Shown: positions 32,883 to 41,381 of the stretch, piece by piece | Position numbering within the stretch: the first letter of the stretch is position 1 | Layout: every line of letters starts with the position of its first letter | Assembly: GCA_003669555.1 (NCBI GenBank) | Contig: QWOS01000103.1 | Coordinates: 1 to 49,829 of the forward strand | DNA from: Planctomycetota bacterium | GTDB taxonomy: Bacteria; Planctomycetota; Planctomycetia; Gemmatales; Gemmataceae | Reading direction: 5' to 3' | DNA: 49,829 bases | Position numbers and translations under genes: made by a program | The notes under the pieces: generated by a model | What the model was told of the DNA's origin: nothing | Database searches by the model: none | What the model saw: the letters and a program-made list of their open reading frames with translations, nothing else

Positions 32883-35182
32883 CCGAACCAGTATCCGGTG
32901 AGGCCCGTCTGGAGGAGGTGGTGCTGGCGTGGCTGGAAGCTTCCCGGGCCGGCTGGGCTCCGGAGCGCAGCCGATTTCTAGCCGCCTATCCTGATCTTCG
33001 CAACGATTTGGCCGAGTTTATCGAGGGCCACGCCGCCCTGGCCGGGCTGCATGCCCCCGCCGAGCCAGCCCGCCACAGCGACGAATTGCCGCTGGGGACC
33101 CTGGGGGATTTCAGGCTGCTGCGCGAGGTGGGCCGCGGTGGCATGGGAGTGGTGTACGAGGCCGAACAGATGACCTTGCGCCGCCGCGTGGCGCTGAAGG
33201 TGTTGCCGTTCGCTGCCGCCCTGGACCATCGGCAACTGGAACGATTCCGTAACGAGGCGCTGGCCGCTGCCAACCTGCGCCATGACCACATCGTGCCCGT
33301 TTTTGCGGTGGGCATGGAGCGCGGCGTGCATTTCTATGCCATGCAATTCATCCAGGGCCAAAGCCTGGCCATGCTGGTCGAAACCCTGCGCGCCAAACGA
33401 TCCCAGGCAAACAAAGGCAGGCCCAGAGCGGTGGGAACCCCCGTCAGCGCCGCCGAGGCCTTCGCAGATGCCTCCACCCAGCCGGCAATCACCTCGGTTA
33501 CCACCCTGCTGACCGGTACTCCCCATGCCCCCGGGGAAATACCGCTTTCCATCAGCCGTGATCAGGCGGGAAGCGTCCGCCACCGTCATCGCTGGGTAGC
33601 GGAACTGGGGGCCCAGGCGGCTGGTGCGCTGGAGCATGCCCACCAGATGGGCGTGGTCCACCGCGACATCAAGCCCGCCAACCTGCTGCTCGATGGGCAT
33701 GGCAATCTGTGGGTGGCTGATTTTGGCCTTGCCCGCATCAGCCAGGATCCCGGCCTCACCCGCACCGGTGAGATTTTGGGCACATTGCGCTACGCCAGTC
33801 CCGAACAGGCCCTGGCCCGCCCCGGGGTGGTGGATCACCGGGCTGATGTCTATTCGCTGGGTGCGACACTGTACGAGCTGCTCACCCTGGAACCGTTGTT
33901 CGATGGCAAGGACCGCAACACCCTGCTGGCGCAAATCTCCCGCGACGAACCGGTGCCGCCGCGCCGACACGATGCGACCATTCCGGTGGAGCTGGAAACC
34001 ATCGTCCTGAAAGCCACCGCCAAAGAGCGTGATGACAGATATGGGTCGGCGCGCGAACTGGCGGAGGATCTGGCCCGATTCCTCAACGACCTCCCCATTC
34101 TGGCGCGCCCCCCCACGCTCTGGGAGCGAGCCATCAAGACCGCCCGGCGCCACCGGGCTGTCACCCTCACGGCGGGCGCGGCGCTGACTGTCCTCTTGCT
34201 GGGGCTGGCCTCCGCCACGGTGCTGGTGACCAAGGCCTATGAGGGTGAACGGCTCAAGGCAGAAGAGGCAGACCGGCAACGGGAACTATCCGAGAACAGT
34301 TTCCGCCAGGCACGGGAGGCCGTGGAACAACTGGTGAGTATCAGCGAAGAACAGCTACCCGGGGTGTCGGTTCTTGAACCCCTGCGCCGTCGCCTGCTGG
34401 AAGCCGCTTTGGGCTACTACGAGGAATTTATCGACCAGGCTCAGGCCACTGGTGATCCGAAGCTGCAAGCAGAACTGGAGGGAAGCCAGGCCAAAGTGCG
34501 TAATATCGTGGCTGAGCTGACCTCGCTGGCGGGGGCGGCCCGTTTTCGTCACCTTTTTGGTGGACGCATGCGGGAGGAGCTGGCCCTGTCACCGCGGCAA
34601 CTGGAGGCCGTGACCCGGGTGGAGGAACGCTGGCGAAGCTTGTTTCGCCGCAATTCCCGCGGCGAGGCACCTGTGGACCTCGAGCGGGACCGTGTGGCCC
34701 TGGCCCGCGAGCAGGAAAGGGAGATGGAAAATCTCCTCGACAAGACCCAGAAAGACCGCTTCGAACAGATCCTGCTGCAAATGCGTGGCCCGATGGCCCT
34801 GGCCGACCCCGTTGTCACCGATCAGTTAGGCCTTTCCGCCGACCAGCGCAAACAAGTTCGGGTGGTGCTCGACAAACAGGCCATGAACCAGCCATTTTCT
34901 GGCTATTTCCCGGGAAATCGGGATGGCAGAGGTGGCCCGCCTGGCCCCGGTCATGGTGGTGGCCCGGAGAATGTTCCAGGCAGCCCTCCCCGTATGCCAC
35001 CAGAGGGATTCAGCCCTTCCGGGGCCATCGGAGGAATGACACTCCAGGGGGATCTCAACAAAACCTGGCAGGAAATCCGCGAGATCCTCACCGCCGGCCA
35101 GCGGCAGACCTGGGACCAGATGACCGGCAAGCCGTTCCGCCCAAGGCGGCCAACCGGCCCGGGTCCCCGCCGGGACCAGTAA
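32879..35182 (+). CDS. Transmembrane Ser/Thr protein kinase with LTxxQ-like extracytoplasmic domain
   Basis: A 767-residue receptor-like kinase. Kinase domain about 78-345: glycine loop GRGGMG, catalytic Lys107 in ALKVLP, His261-Arg262-Asp263 in HRDIKPANLL, and DFG at 281. About 70 extra residues rich in polar amino acids separate the N-lobe from the catalytic loop, a feature seen in planctomycete kinases. A single transmembrane helix (about 427-450) leads to an outside part of about 310 residues: a coiled-coil-like stretch, then helices carrying LSPRQLEA, LSADQRKQ and LTAGQRQT motifs reminiscent of the LTxxQ motif of periplasmic CpxP/Spy proteins, and a Gly/Pro-rich patch. The outside domain is probably the sensor. 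It is coupled to the upstream sigma factor gene by ATGA. Confidence 0.93.
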   Translation: MTEPVSGEARLEEVVLAWLEASRAGWAPERSRFLAAYPDLRNDLAEFIEGHAALAGLHAPAEPARHSDELPLGTLGDFRLLREVGRGGMGVVYEAEQMTLRRRVALKVLPFAAALDHRQLERFRNEALAAANLRHDHIVPVFAVGMERGVHFYAMQFIQGQSLAMLVETLRAKRSQANKGRPRAVGTPVSAAEAFADASTQPAITSVTTLLTGTPHAPGEIPLSISRDQAGSVRHRHRWVAELGAQAAGALEHAHQMGVVHRDIKPANLLLDGHGNLWVADFGLARISQDPGLTRTGEILGTLRYASPEQALARPGVVDHRADVYSLGATLYELLTLEPLFDGKDRNTLLAQISRDEPVPPRRHDATIPVELETIVLKATAKERDDRYGSARELAEDLARFLNDLPILARPPTLWERAIKTARRHRAVTLTAGAALTVLLLGLASATVLVTKAYEGERLKAEEADRQRELSENSFRQAREAVEQLVSISEEQLPGVSVLEPLRRRLLEAALGYYEEFIDQAQATGDPKLQAELEGSQAKVRNIVAELTSLAGAARFRHLFGGRMREELALSPRQLEAVTRVEERWRSLFRRNSRGEAPVDLERDRVALAREQEREMENLLDKTQKDRFEQILLQMRGPMALADPVVTDQLGLSADQRKQVRVVLDKQAMNQPFSGYFPGNRDGRGGPPGPGHGGGPENVPGSPPRMPPEGFSPSGAIGGMTLQGDLNKTWQEIREILTAGQRQTWDQMTGKPFRPRRPTGPGPRRDQ

Positions 35183-35195
35183 GGCTGAAAGCTAT

Positions 35196-35225
35196 TTGAA
35201 TCACGAGTCGGCAGTTCTCTAGAAT
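35196..35225 (+). promoter_or_regulatory. Candidate sigma-70-like promoter of the CotH operon
   Basis: TTGAAT (35196-35201) and TAGAAT (35220-35225) are separated by 18 nt and lie in an AT-rich spacer just after the kinase stop, 26 nt upstream of the cotH-like start. The -10 matches 5/6 and the -35 4/6 of the consensus. This is by eye only; read-through from the kinase gene is also possible. Confidence 0.35.
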
Positions 35226-35251
35226 ATTTTTTCACGAATGGAGAAGAATCG

Positions 35252-37105
35252 ATGAATATTGTGCGTAGATTGGGTGTTGCCGCACTGGTCGCCTCCTGCC
35301 TGACTGTTATCGCTGGCCCAGGGAGCACCCAACCCCCGTCAGGCCCTGGTGGCCCGCCTCCCGGCGGACCTGGCGGCATTCCATTTGGCCCCGGCGGTCC
35401 TGGTGGTTTCGGTCCTCCCGGATTTGGCCCCTCCGAACGCAAGGTCCTAAAGGACTATGACCTGGACAAAAATGGCTGGCTCAACGCTCAGGAACGCAAT
35501 AAAGCCAGGGAATCGATGGCCAAACAACCGGCTGGTGGATCACGCGGTCCGCGCCGCTTTCCAGGCATGGGCCGCGGCGAACCAGCAAAACCCGGCCCGA
35601 AAGTGACCAGAGACCAGGTAGCGAACTTCCCGGCCACCACCAGCCTGTACGATGGTAGTGCCTTGCGCACGCTCTTTATCGACTTTGAAAACGCCGATTG
35701 GGAGAAAGAGCTCGATCTTTTCCATGGTACCGATGTGGATGTGCCCTGCACTCTGGAAGTCGATGGGAAAAAGTATCCGCTAGTAGGCGTCCGCTTCCGC
35801 GGCATGTCATCCTTTGGCATGGTGCAAGCTGGCAGCAAGCGTTCCTTCAACCTGACGATGGACCTTGCCAACGAAAAACAGCGCCTCCTGGGTAGCAAGA
35901 CCCTCAACCTGCTGAACGCCCACGACGATTCCTCATTCCTCAGCTCTATTCTCTACAGCCACATCGCCCGCAAGCATATTGCGGCTCCCAAGGCCAATCT
36001 GGTGAAAGTGGTTGTCAATGGCGAGAGCTGGGGCATCTATAACAATGTCCAGCAGTTCAACAAGGAATTCATGGCCGAAAACTTTGGTTCCCCCAGGGGA
36101 TTGCGCTGGAAGGTCAGCGGCAGTCCGGGTGGTCGCGGTGGCCTGGAATATACGGGTGACGATATAGCCGACTACAAACGCCGCTTCGAGATCAAGTCCG
36201 CAGACAAGGACGAGTCGTGGAAGGCCCTGATCAACCTCTGCAAAGTGCTGAACCAGACCCCTCCTGACCAGTTGAAGGCCGAGCTGGAGAAAATCCTCGA
36301 TGTTGAGGGCCTCCTCTGGTTCCTCGCTCTCGATATTGGCCTGATCAACGGCGACGGTTACTGGATCCGTTCAAGTGACTACAGCATCTGCCAGGACGAG
36401 AAGGGAAAATTTCATATCCTCCCCCACGACATGAATGAAGCCTTCCATGCCCCCCACGGGCCCGGCATGGGCGGTCCAGGTGGTCCAGGTGGCAGGGGCG
36501 GTCCAGGAGGATTCCCGGCACCGCCCAAGCCCGGCGACATCCTGCCTTTTTTCATGCAAAACATGCTCGAACTCACCGACGAACAGCGCAAGAAGCTCGA
36601 TGCCTTGCAGAAAGAAACCGATACCAGGCTCCAGGGACTTTTCACCCCGGAACAGCGTAAACAACTGCAGGAAATAGCAAAAAATGGCCCGATGGGCTTC
36701 CCTTTTCCCGGCGGGCCCGGGGGGCCAGCCGGCCCGGGTGGCAACATGGGGACCGGGCTGAAAATTGACCCGCTAGGCGGGCTGAATGATGTATCCAAAC
36801 CCTTGCGCAGCAAGGTGTTGGCTGTCCCAGAACTGCGCCAGTCCTACATGGCGAAGATAAAACAGCTTGCGGAAAAGGATCTTGATTGGGTACAGGTCGG
36901 TCCCTTGGTGAAGAGCTATCGCGCTTTGCTCGATGCTGAAATCAAGGCTGACACCCGCAAGCTTTCCTCGTACGAGGATTTCCTGCGGATGACTGCCGAT
37001 GTTTCAGCTGCCCCCGAGGGGCATGGCGAGACTTTGCGGCAGTTCTTTGATGGCAGGCGGAAATTCCTGCTGGAATATCCCGAGGTGAAGAAGGCGAAAC
37101 CATGA
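35252..37105 (+). CDS. CotH-kinase-family protein with EF-hand and LTxxQ-like insertion
   Basis: A 617-residue exported protein. A signal peptide (about 1-27) is followed by a Gly/Pro-rich segment (28-62) and an EF-hand-like calcium loop (Asp70 to Glu81, DLDKNGWLNAQE). The CotH kinase-like core starts near residue 150 (RTLFIDFEN, then KYPLVGVRFRGMSSFG and KRSFNL, LNLLNAHDD) and contains HILPHDMNEAF with Asp393, the DFG-like metal ligand. An insertion of about 105 residues (398-503) made of Gly-rich stretches and two helices with LTDEQRKKLDAL and FTPEQRKQLQEI separates it from the C-terminal DPLGG...KPLRSKVLAV segment. CotH phosphorylates spore-coat or other exported proteins. The gene overlaps the VTC gene by ATGA. 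It is probably a secreted protein kinase; substrates are unknown. Confidence 0.9.
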   Translation: MNIVRRLGVAALVASCLTVIAGPGSTQPPSGPGGPPPGGPGGIPFGPGGPGGFGPPGFGPSERKVLKDYDLDKNGWLNAQERNKARESMAKQPAGGSRGPRRFPGMGRGEPAKPGPKVTRDQVANFPATTSLYDGSALRTLFIDFENADWEKELDLFHGTDVDVPCTLEVDGKKYPLVGVRFRGMSSFGMVQAGSKRSFNLTMDLANEKQRLLGSKTLNLLNAHDDSSFLSSILYSHIARKHIAAPKANLVKVVVNGESWGIYNNVQQFNKEFMAENFGSPRGLRWKVSGSPGGRGGLEYTGDDIADYKRRFEIKSADKDESWKALINLCKVLNQTPPDQLKAELEKILDVEGLLWFLALDIGLINGDGYWIRSSDYSICQDEKGKFHILPHDMNEAFHAPHGPGMGGPGGPGGRGGPGGFPAPPKPGDILPFFMQNMLELTDEQRKKLDALQKETDTRLQGLFTPEQRKQLQEIAKNGPMGFPFPGGPGGPAGPGGNMGTGLKIDPLGGLNDVSKPLRSKVLAVPELRQSYMAKIKQLAEKDLDWVQVGPLVKSYRALLDAEIKADTRKLSSYEDFLRMTADVSAAPEGHGETLRQFFDGRRKFLLEYPEVKKAKP

Positions 37106-37881
37106 GCATCCGACCCACCCTCGACAGCACCTCACCAGCCCTTGCCGCCTCGCGTGGTGGCAAGGCACCTGGTGAATTTCCGGCCACCGAATTGAAATTC
37201 CTGGTCTCGCTGTCTCAAGCCGAGCGTATTGAGGAATGGGCCCGCAAGAGGCTGAGCGGTGACCCGCACGCGGACGCTGACACGGGTGGCTACCGTGTGA
37301 CCACTGTGTATCTTGATACTCCAGCCCTCGACATTTTCCGTCGCAATCCTGGATTCGGCACCAGCAAGTACCGCCTGCGCCGCTATGGCCTGTCATCCAT
37401 GGCGCATGCGGAACATAAAGCCAAAGAGAATGGACGGGTTTGGAAAATGCGCGAGTCAGTGAGTGCCCCGGTGGCCCAGTGGCCGGGTTCGGGATACCCC
37501 ACCGGTTTGCCGGGCTGGTTTGCCCAGGCTGTTGCAACTGCCCATCTGCGCCCTGTTTGCGCTATCAGCTATGCCCGTGTGGCCCTGCTGGGAGATTCGG
37601 CCAGCGGCCCCGTTCGCATGACCATCGACCGCGAGGCGCGGGCCCGCTGTGCGACCGATTGCTCCCTCCAGCCGGTTACGACAGATGGCTCTATTGGCCT
37701 GCTGAGTGATGAAGTGATTGTCGAACTGAAGCATTTGGGATCACTACCCTCCCTGTTCAAAGAAATGATGTCAATCTTCATGCTGGTGAGTAACGGCGCC
37801 TCGAAGTACAGGCGAGCGGTAACCAGTCTGGGCCTGGATGCTACTGCTGTTTCCAGTCAACGCATTTCTTATCAGTACTAG
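37102..37881 (+). CDS. VTC-domain protein (polyphosphate polymerase-like)
   Basis: A 259-residue protein with a complete VTC domain, the catalytic tunnel of the yeast Vtc4 polyphosphate polymerase. Visible are ELKFLVS at the entry, VTTVYLDTPALDIF, SKYRLRRYG, EHKAKENGRVWKMRE, a TIDREARAR segment and VELKHLGSLPSLFKEM with the basic and acidic residues lining the tunnel. The ATG overlaps the CotH stop (ATGA). In planctomycetes and Gram-positive bacteria a VTC protein, a DUF4956 membrane protein and a CotH protein recur together. It probably makes polyphosphate from nucleoside triphosphate; whether the product is kept in the cell or exported is unknown. The DUF4956 gene follows after 173 nt. Confidence 0.9.
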   Translation: MSIRPTLDSTSPALAASRGGKAPGEFPATELKFLVSLSQAERIEEWARKRLSGDPHADADTGGYRVTTVYLDTPALDIFRRNPGFGTSKYRLRRYGLSSMAHAEHKAKENGRVWKMRESVSAPVAQWPGSGYPTGLPGWFAQAVATAHLRPVCAISYARVALLGDSASGPVRMTIDREARARCATDCSLQPVTTDGSIGLLSDEVIVELKHLGSLPSLFKEMMSIFMLVSNGASKYRRAVTSLGLDATAVSSQRISYQY

Positions 37882-38054
37882 CGTGCGCCGCATTTCTCCC
37901 ACAGGCCTACACTTGATTTGTGGACGGTACCAATACATGGTGCCAAAATATCACTAGAAATCCCTGCCTAGCCCCTCAGGGCATAGGCCTTTCGGTCCAG
38001 GCCGTATTTGGTTAGTCTGGCGCCTTCCTTCACGCTCACCAGGAACCATACGGA

Positions 38055-38762
38055 ATGCTGCCGCCCTCCCTGTTCCCGCCCCCCTCGCAGCCATCCGCCA
38101 GTGTCTTGGTGCTTCCGGAAATGGCAGTCGTGTTCGAGAGGGCCCTGCTTTCGATCCTGCTGGGTTTCCTGGTGGCCCTCGTTTACCGCTTCACGCTGGC
38201 CCGTCGCGATGGGTGGAACAACCTTTCCACCACCCTGGTACTTCTCTGTGTGCTGATCGGATTGGTCACCCTGGTGATCGGCGACAACCTCGCCCGGGCG
38301 TTTGGCCTGGTGGGGGCCCTGTCTATTGTTCGCTTCCGCACCGTGGTGGAAGACACCCGCGACACCGCCTTTGTCATTTTTGCAGTTATTATGGGAATGG
38401 CCGCCGGGGCCGGCTATGGCATGGTAGCGGTGGTGGCCCTCCCGGTGGTGAGTACTGCGGCGGTGCTGATGCTGGTGCTGCAAAACCGCAGTTGGCCAGG
38501 CGGTGGCTACTCAGCCCGGCTGGAGGTGCGGGTAGCAGTGGGCCTCGATGCCGACAGGGTGCTGATGCCGATATTACGCAAACATGCTTTGCGCATCCAT
38601 CTGCTCGGCGTTGGGTCCGCCAAGCAGGGCTCCTGCCTGGAGCTGAATTACCGTGTCACTCTGGTGGAACGGGCCGTCCTCTACCCTTTGGCCAGCGAAT
38701 TGCAGGCCATGGAAGGTGTGGTGGGCGTGAATCTACAGGGTGCCGATGGCGACAAACGCTGA
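38055..38762 (+). CDS. DUF4956 membrane protein
   Basis: A 235-residue membrane protein. About four or five hydrophobic helices (about 28-45, 56-76, 108-142) surround the family motif GALSIVRFRTVVEDTRDTAFV in its central loop. The C-terminal part is a soluble alpha/beta domain. An AGGA lies upstream of the ATG at 38055; an internal ATG at 38121 is an alternative start. It sits 173 nt after the VTC gene on the same strand. The fold and the cluster suggest it handles or exports the VTC product, or links it to CotH; this is inference. Confidence 0.85.
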   Translation: MLPPSLFPPPSQPSASVLVLPEMAVVFERALLSILLGFLVALVYRFTLARRDGWNNLSTTLVLLCVLIGLVTLVIGDNLARAFGLVGALSIVRFRTVVEDTRDTAFVIFAVIMGMAAGAGYGMVAVVALPVVSTAAVLMLVLQNRSWPGGGYSARLEVRVAVGLDADRVLMPILRKHALRIHLLGVGSAKQGSCLELNYRVTLVERAVLYPLASELQAMEGVVGVNLQGADGDKR

Positions 38763-38939
38763 CGATGCGTACCTCATGGTGCCCACATTTCCAGCAACTT
38801 AACCCACCTGGAAGCAATTATTACATTGGTGAAGTTGCCTTGTCATCAAAGCTGGCAAAAACACAGTGTTTTTAGTAACGCTCGGTTCATTTTCATTACC
38901 AGTCTGCCCTGGCCGCGCCAGCCCGGTTACACAGGGATA

Positions 38940-39827
38940 TCAGGCCTGCGGATTGGCCGGGTCGGCTGATTTTCCCACGCGAACCTGGGTGGCCAAGCCC
39001 AGCAGCCTGCATGCCGAGATCACCCAGCCAGTCGAATCGATCTCCCACCACCTGTGTCCGTGGTACGCAGAGACAGGCTGGGCATGATGATTGTTGTGCC
39101 AACCTTCACCGAATGTGAGCAGGGCCACCCACCACAGGTTACGGGAGCAATCGGTTGTTTCGTAGTTGCGGTAGCCCCAGATGTGGGTGGCCGAGTTGAT
39201 CAGCCAGGTCATGTGATAAACCAGCGCGGTGCGCAGGCAGAAGCCCCACAGGAAGCAGGAGAGACCGCCCAAGTAAAACAGCGCCGCTGCCAGAACCACA
39301 TTCCAGACAAGGTAGGTGCGGTCAAAGAAAACACAGACCCCGTCCTTGGCCAGATCAGGAATGTATTTGGCAGCCAGGATTTTCCGGGTGGAATCACTGC
39401 GGGAAAAAAGGAGCCAGACAAAATGGGACCACCAGGCGCCATCGAGGGGCGAGTGCGGGTCACCGGGCTGATCGGACCGGGCATGGTGGATGCGATGGGA
39501 CATGGCCCATTCCAGTGGTTTGCCCTGCATGGACAGGGCCCCCGCCAGATGGGCAATGGTCCTGGCGACCGGATGCAAGCGGAAACCACGGTGGGTGAGC
39601 ATGCGGTGGTAGCAGAGGGTCACCCCCACGCAACCTGTGAACCAGTATAGGCCCAGCATGGCTGCCAGCCCCTGCCAGGAAAAGAAGAACGGTGCGGCCA
39701 AGGCTCCCACATGGATCAACAGGATCGCCAGAAAATTAGGCCAACTGATGGATTTCAGACGGAGGTTGTCAGGATCAAAATACTGGGTTTCCAGATCGCG
39801 TGGTGGAGCCGTGACAATCACATTCAT
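38940..39827 (-). CDS. Acyl-lipid/acyl-CoA fatty acid desaturase
   Basis: A 295-residue membrane-bound di-iron desaturase of the delta-9 type. The start at 39827 is supported by GGGA 6 nt upstream and by the MNVIVTAPP N-terminus; the longer frame to 39896 is not needed. The three histidine boxes are complete: HRMLTH (74-79), HRIHH (111-115) and HNNHH (244-248), with hydrophobic helices between boxes. It inserts a cis double bond into acyl chains of membrane lipids, using oxygen and an electron donor. This may adjust membrane fluidity. It is convergent with the DUF4956 gene and lies 147 nt downstream of the ceramidase-like gene. Confidence 0.94.
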   Translation of the reverse strand: MNVIVTAPPRDLETQYFDPDNLRLKSISWPNFLAILLIHVGALAAPFFFSWQGLAAMLGLYWFTGCVGVTLCYHRMLTHRGFRLHPVARTIAHLAGALSMQGKPLEWAMSHRIHHARSDQPGDPHSPLDGAWWSHFVWLLFSRSDSTRKILAAKYIPDLAKDGVCVFFDRTYLVWNVVLAAALFYLGGLSCFLWGFCLRTALVYHMTWLINSATHIWGYRNYETTDCSRNLWWVALLTFGEGWHNNHHAQPVSAYHGHRWWEIDSTGWVISACRLLGLATQVRVGKSADPANPQA

Positions 39828-39974
39828 GGGTTTTCCCAGTTGATTACAATCCGCAACCTGTTCGCAATCCCTGCCACGCAGACAATCTGGAGCCAATGAC
39901 TTACCAAAATCGCCGAGAGCCCAGCGGAATAAGGAGCAGCGTATCGTTCTATGCCATCATAGGCGATAACAAGT

Positions 39975-41360
39975 CTAGAGCAGCAATTTTCTGATGCCCC
40001 CGGTCAGCAGTTCCTCCACCCCCGGTTGGCAGAAGGCCACACTCACCTCGTAGCCACCGCAGGGATATTCCTGGCGGGTGGGAATGTACCAGGGTCCGCC
40101 ATCGCCATAGGCAGCCGTAGCCACAAAACGATTCGGAGCGATTTTCTGCGCCTGCAACTGATACTCCACAAAGCATTCTCCAGGCAGGCTCAGCAGGCAC
40201 AGATCTCCCAGTTGCAAGGCACCCAGAACAATAGGCTGCCCCCGGGAAAGCCGTTCCAGCCATGCCAATTCAAAACCAGGCCGTGATCGACCCGCCAAAG
40301 TCCCTTTCCGATTGGCAATCTGCTCCCGTAGCCGCTCGGCCACCAACCCGGCATTGATTCCTGGCCGGATCTCCACACTACGAAAATCAAACTGCCCGAC
40401 AGCCCCTGGCAACAGGGTGGCCAGCGACCTTGTCATGGCGGCGGCCAGGCGATCGGTCAGCTCTGCCCGGGCACGGGGCGTGCCATCATTGTATTTGCCG
40501 GCGGCCAGATTCCCGGCGCAACCGGTCAGGTACAGGTGCAGGCAACCCGGGTCAGCGGCCTGGACCCGCTTGCGGGCCAGGCCGGCAAAGTCGCTGGACA
40601 CCTTGCCCTGGCCATAATGGCTCATGGGGTGCGTGGCATAAGTATGCAGACAGGCCAACCGCCTGGCACCGCTGAAAAAGGCGATGGTCTTCAGCTCCGG
40701 GTCGATGGTTCCCTCGGGCATGGCGATCAGGCGTTCGTCCTTGCAGGCGCTACCGCGCATGCTCTTGACCTTGCCGGTGGCGTCGCGGTCCATCCGCCGG
40801 TTGGAGGCGACACGCTCCACCCTGGCCGACCCCCTGGCCATCCGGGTGACCGGTTCAGCGGCTTGCACGGCCAGGGCCAGCGCACCTTGCGCCCTGGAGA
40901 TTACCCGCTGATTAAAATCGGGCCAAAGGGTGCCTGCCAAACCCTCCTGGGCCGCAAGGATTTTCTGGGTCTCCAGACAGGCAAATGGTGCATCATGCTG
41001 GTGGACACAATGAACCAGCACGCGCTCCGGAGTAGTCCCCGCCGCCTGGGCCAGGGCCTCACGCCAGGCCAGATGGGCTCCGTTGAGGATGCCGGTCCAG
41101 TCCACCACGCACAGGACAACAGGCTTGCCGGCCCCCACCAGGACGATTCCCAGGCCTTCCAGAGGATCCTCGACACTTTTGACCGGGCTAATCCAGCCGC
41201 CACAGCAGGGATGCCCCAAAGGCGGGGTAACATCAAAACGAAAAGTCCCCAGGGCCAATCCGCCTCCCAAAGTGGCGCTGGCGGACAAATCACCCAAAGA
41301 CCAGTGGGCCGCCCCCAGAGCGGTGGCCCCCATGATGTGCCGACGACTGATCTGGGGCAT
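39975..41360 (-). CDS. Neutral-ceramidase-like exported protein
   Basis: A 461-residue protein with a twin-arginine-type N-terminus (SRRHIMGATALGAAH). The mature sequence starts with FRFDVTPPLGHP, the entry motif of neutral/alkaline non-lysosomal ceramidase-like proteins. It is followed by HCVHQHDAP (His-rich metal site), THPMSHYG and LTGCAGNLAAGKY, which match the family Zn/active-site motifs (CVH-x-H, HP, GNAGD-like). Canonical ceramidases cleave the amide bond of ceramide; planctomycete members are divergent and their substrates unknown. The ATG is 21 nt after the DUF1501 stop with GAGGGA 7 nt upstream, so it belongs to the DUF1549/DUF1553-DUF1501 unit. Confidence 0.78.
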   Translation of the reverse strand: MPQISRRHIMGATALGAAHWSLGDLSASATLGGGLALGTFRFDVTPPLGHPCCGGWISPVKSVEDPLEGLGIVLVGAGKPVVLCVVDWTGILNGAHLAWREALAQAAGTTPERVLVHCVHQHDAPFACLETQKILAAQEGLAGTLWPDFNQRVISRAQGALALAVQAAEPVTRMARGSARVERVASNRRMDRDATGKVKSMRGSACKDERLIAMPEGTIDPELKTIAFFSGARRLACLHTYATHPMSHYGQGKVSSDFAGLARKRVQAADPGCLHLYLTGCAGNLAAGKYNDGTPRARAELTDRLAAAMTRSLATLLPGAVGQFDFRSVEIRPGINAGLVAERLREQIANRKGTLAGRSRPGFELAWLERLSRGQPIVLGALQLGDLCLLSLPGECFVEYQLQAQKIAPNRFVATAAYGDGGPWYIPTRQEYPCGGYEVSVAFCQPGVEELLTGGIRKLLL

Positions 41361-41381
41361 GGAAAATCCCTCGCACGGGGT

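Noticed and set aside
38868..38884. AT-rich palindrome between the DUF4956 and desaturase genes
   Set aside because: Nearly no loop (one base) and no GC in most of the stem, so it is not a credible terminator.
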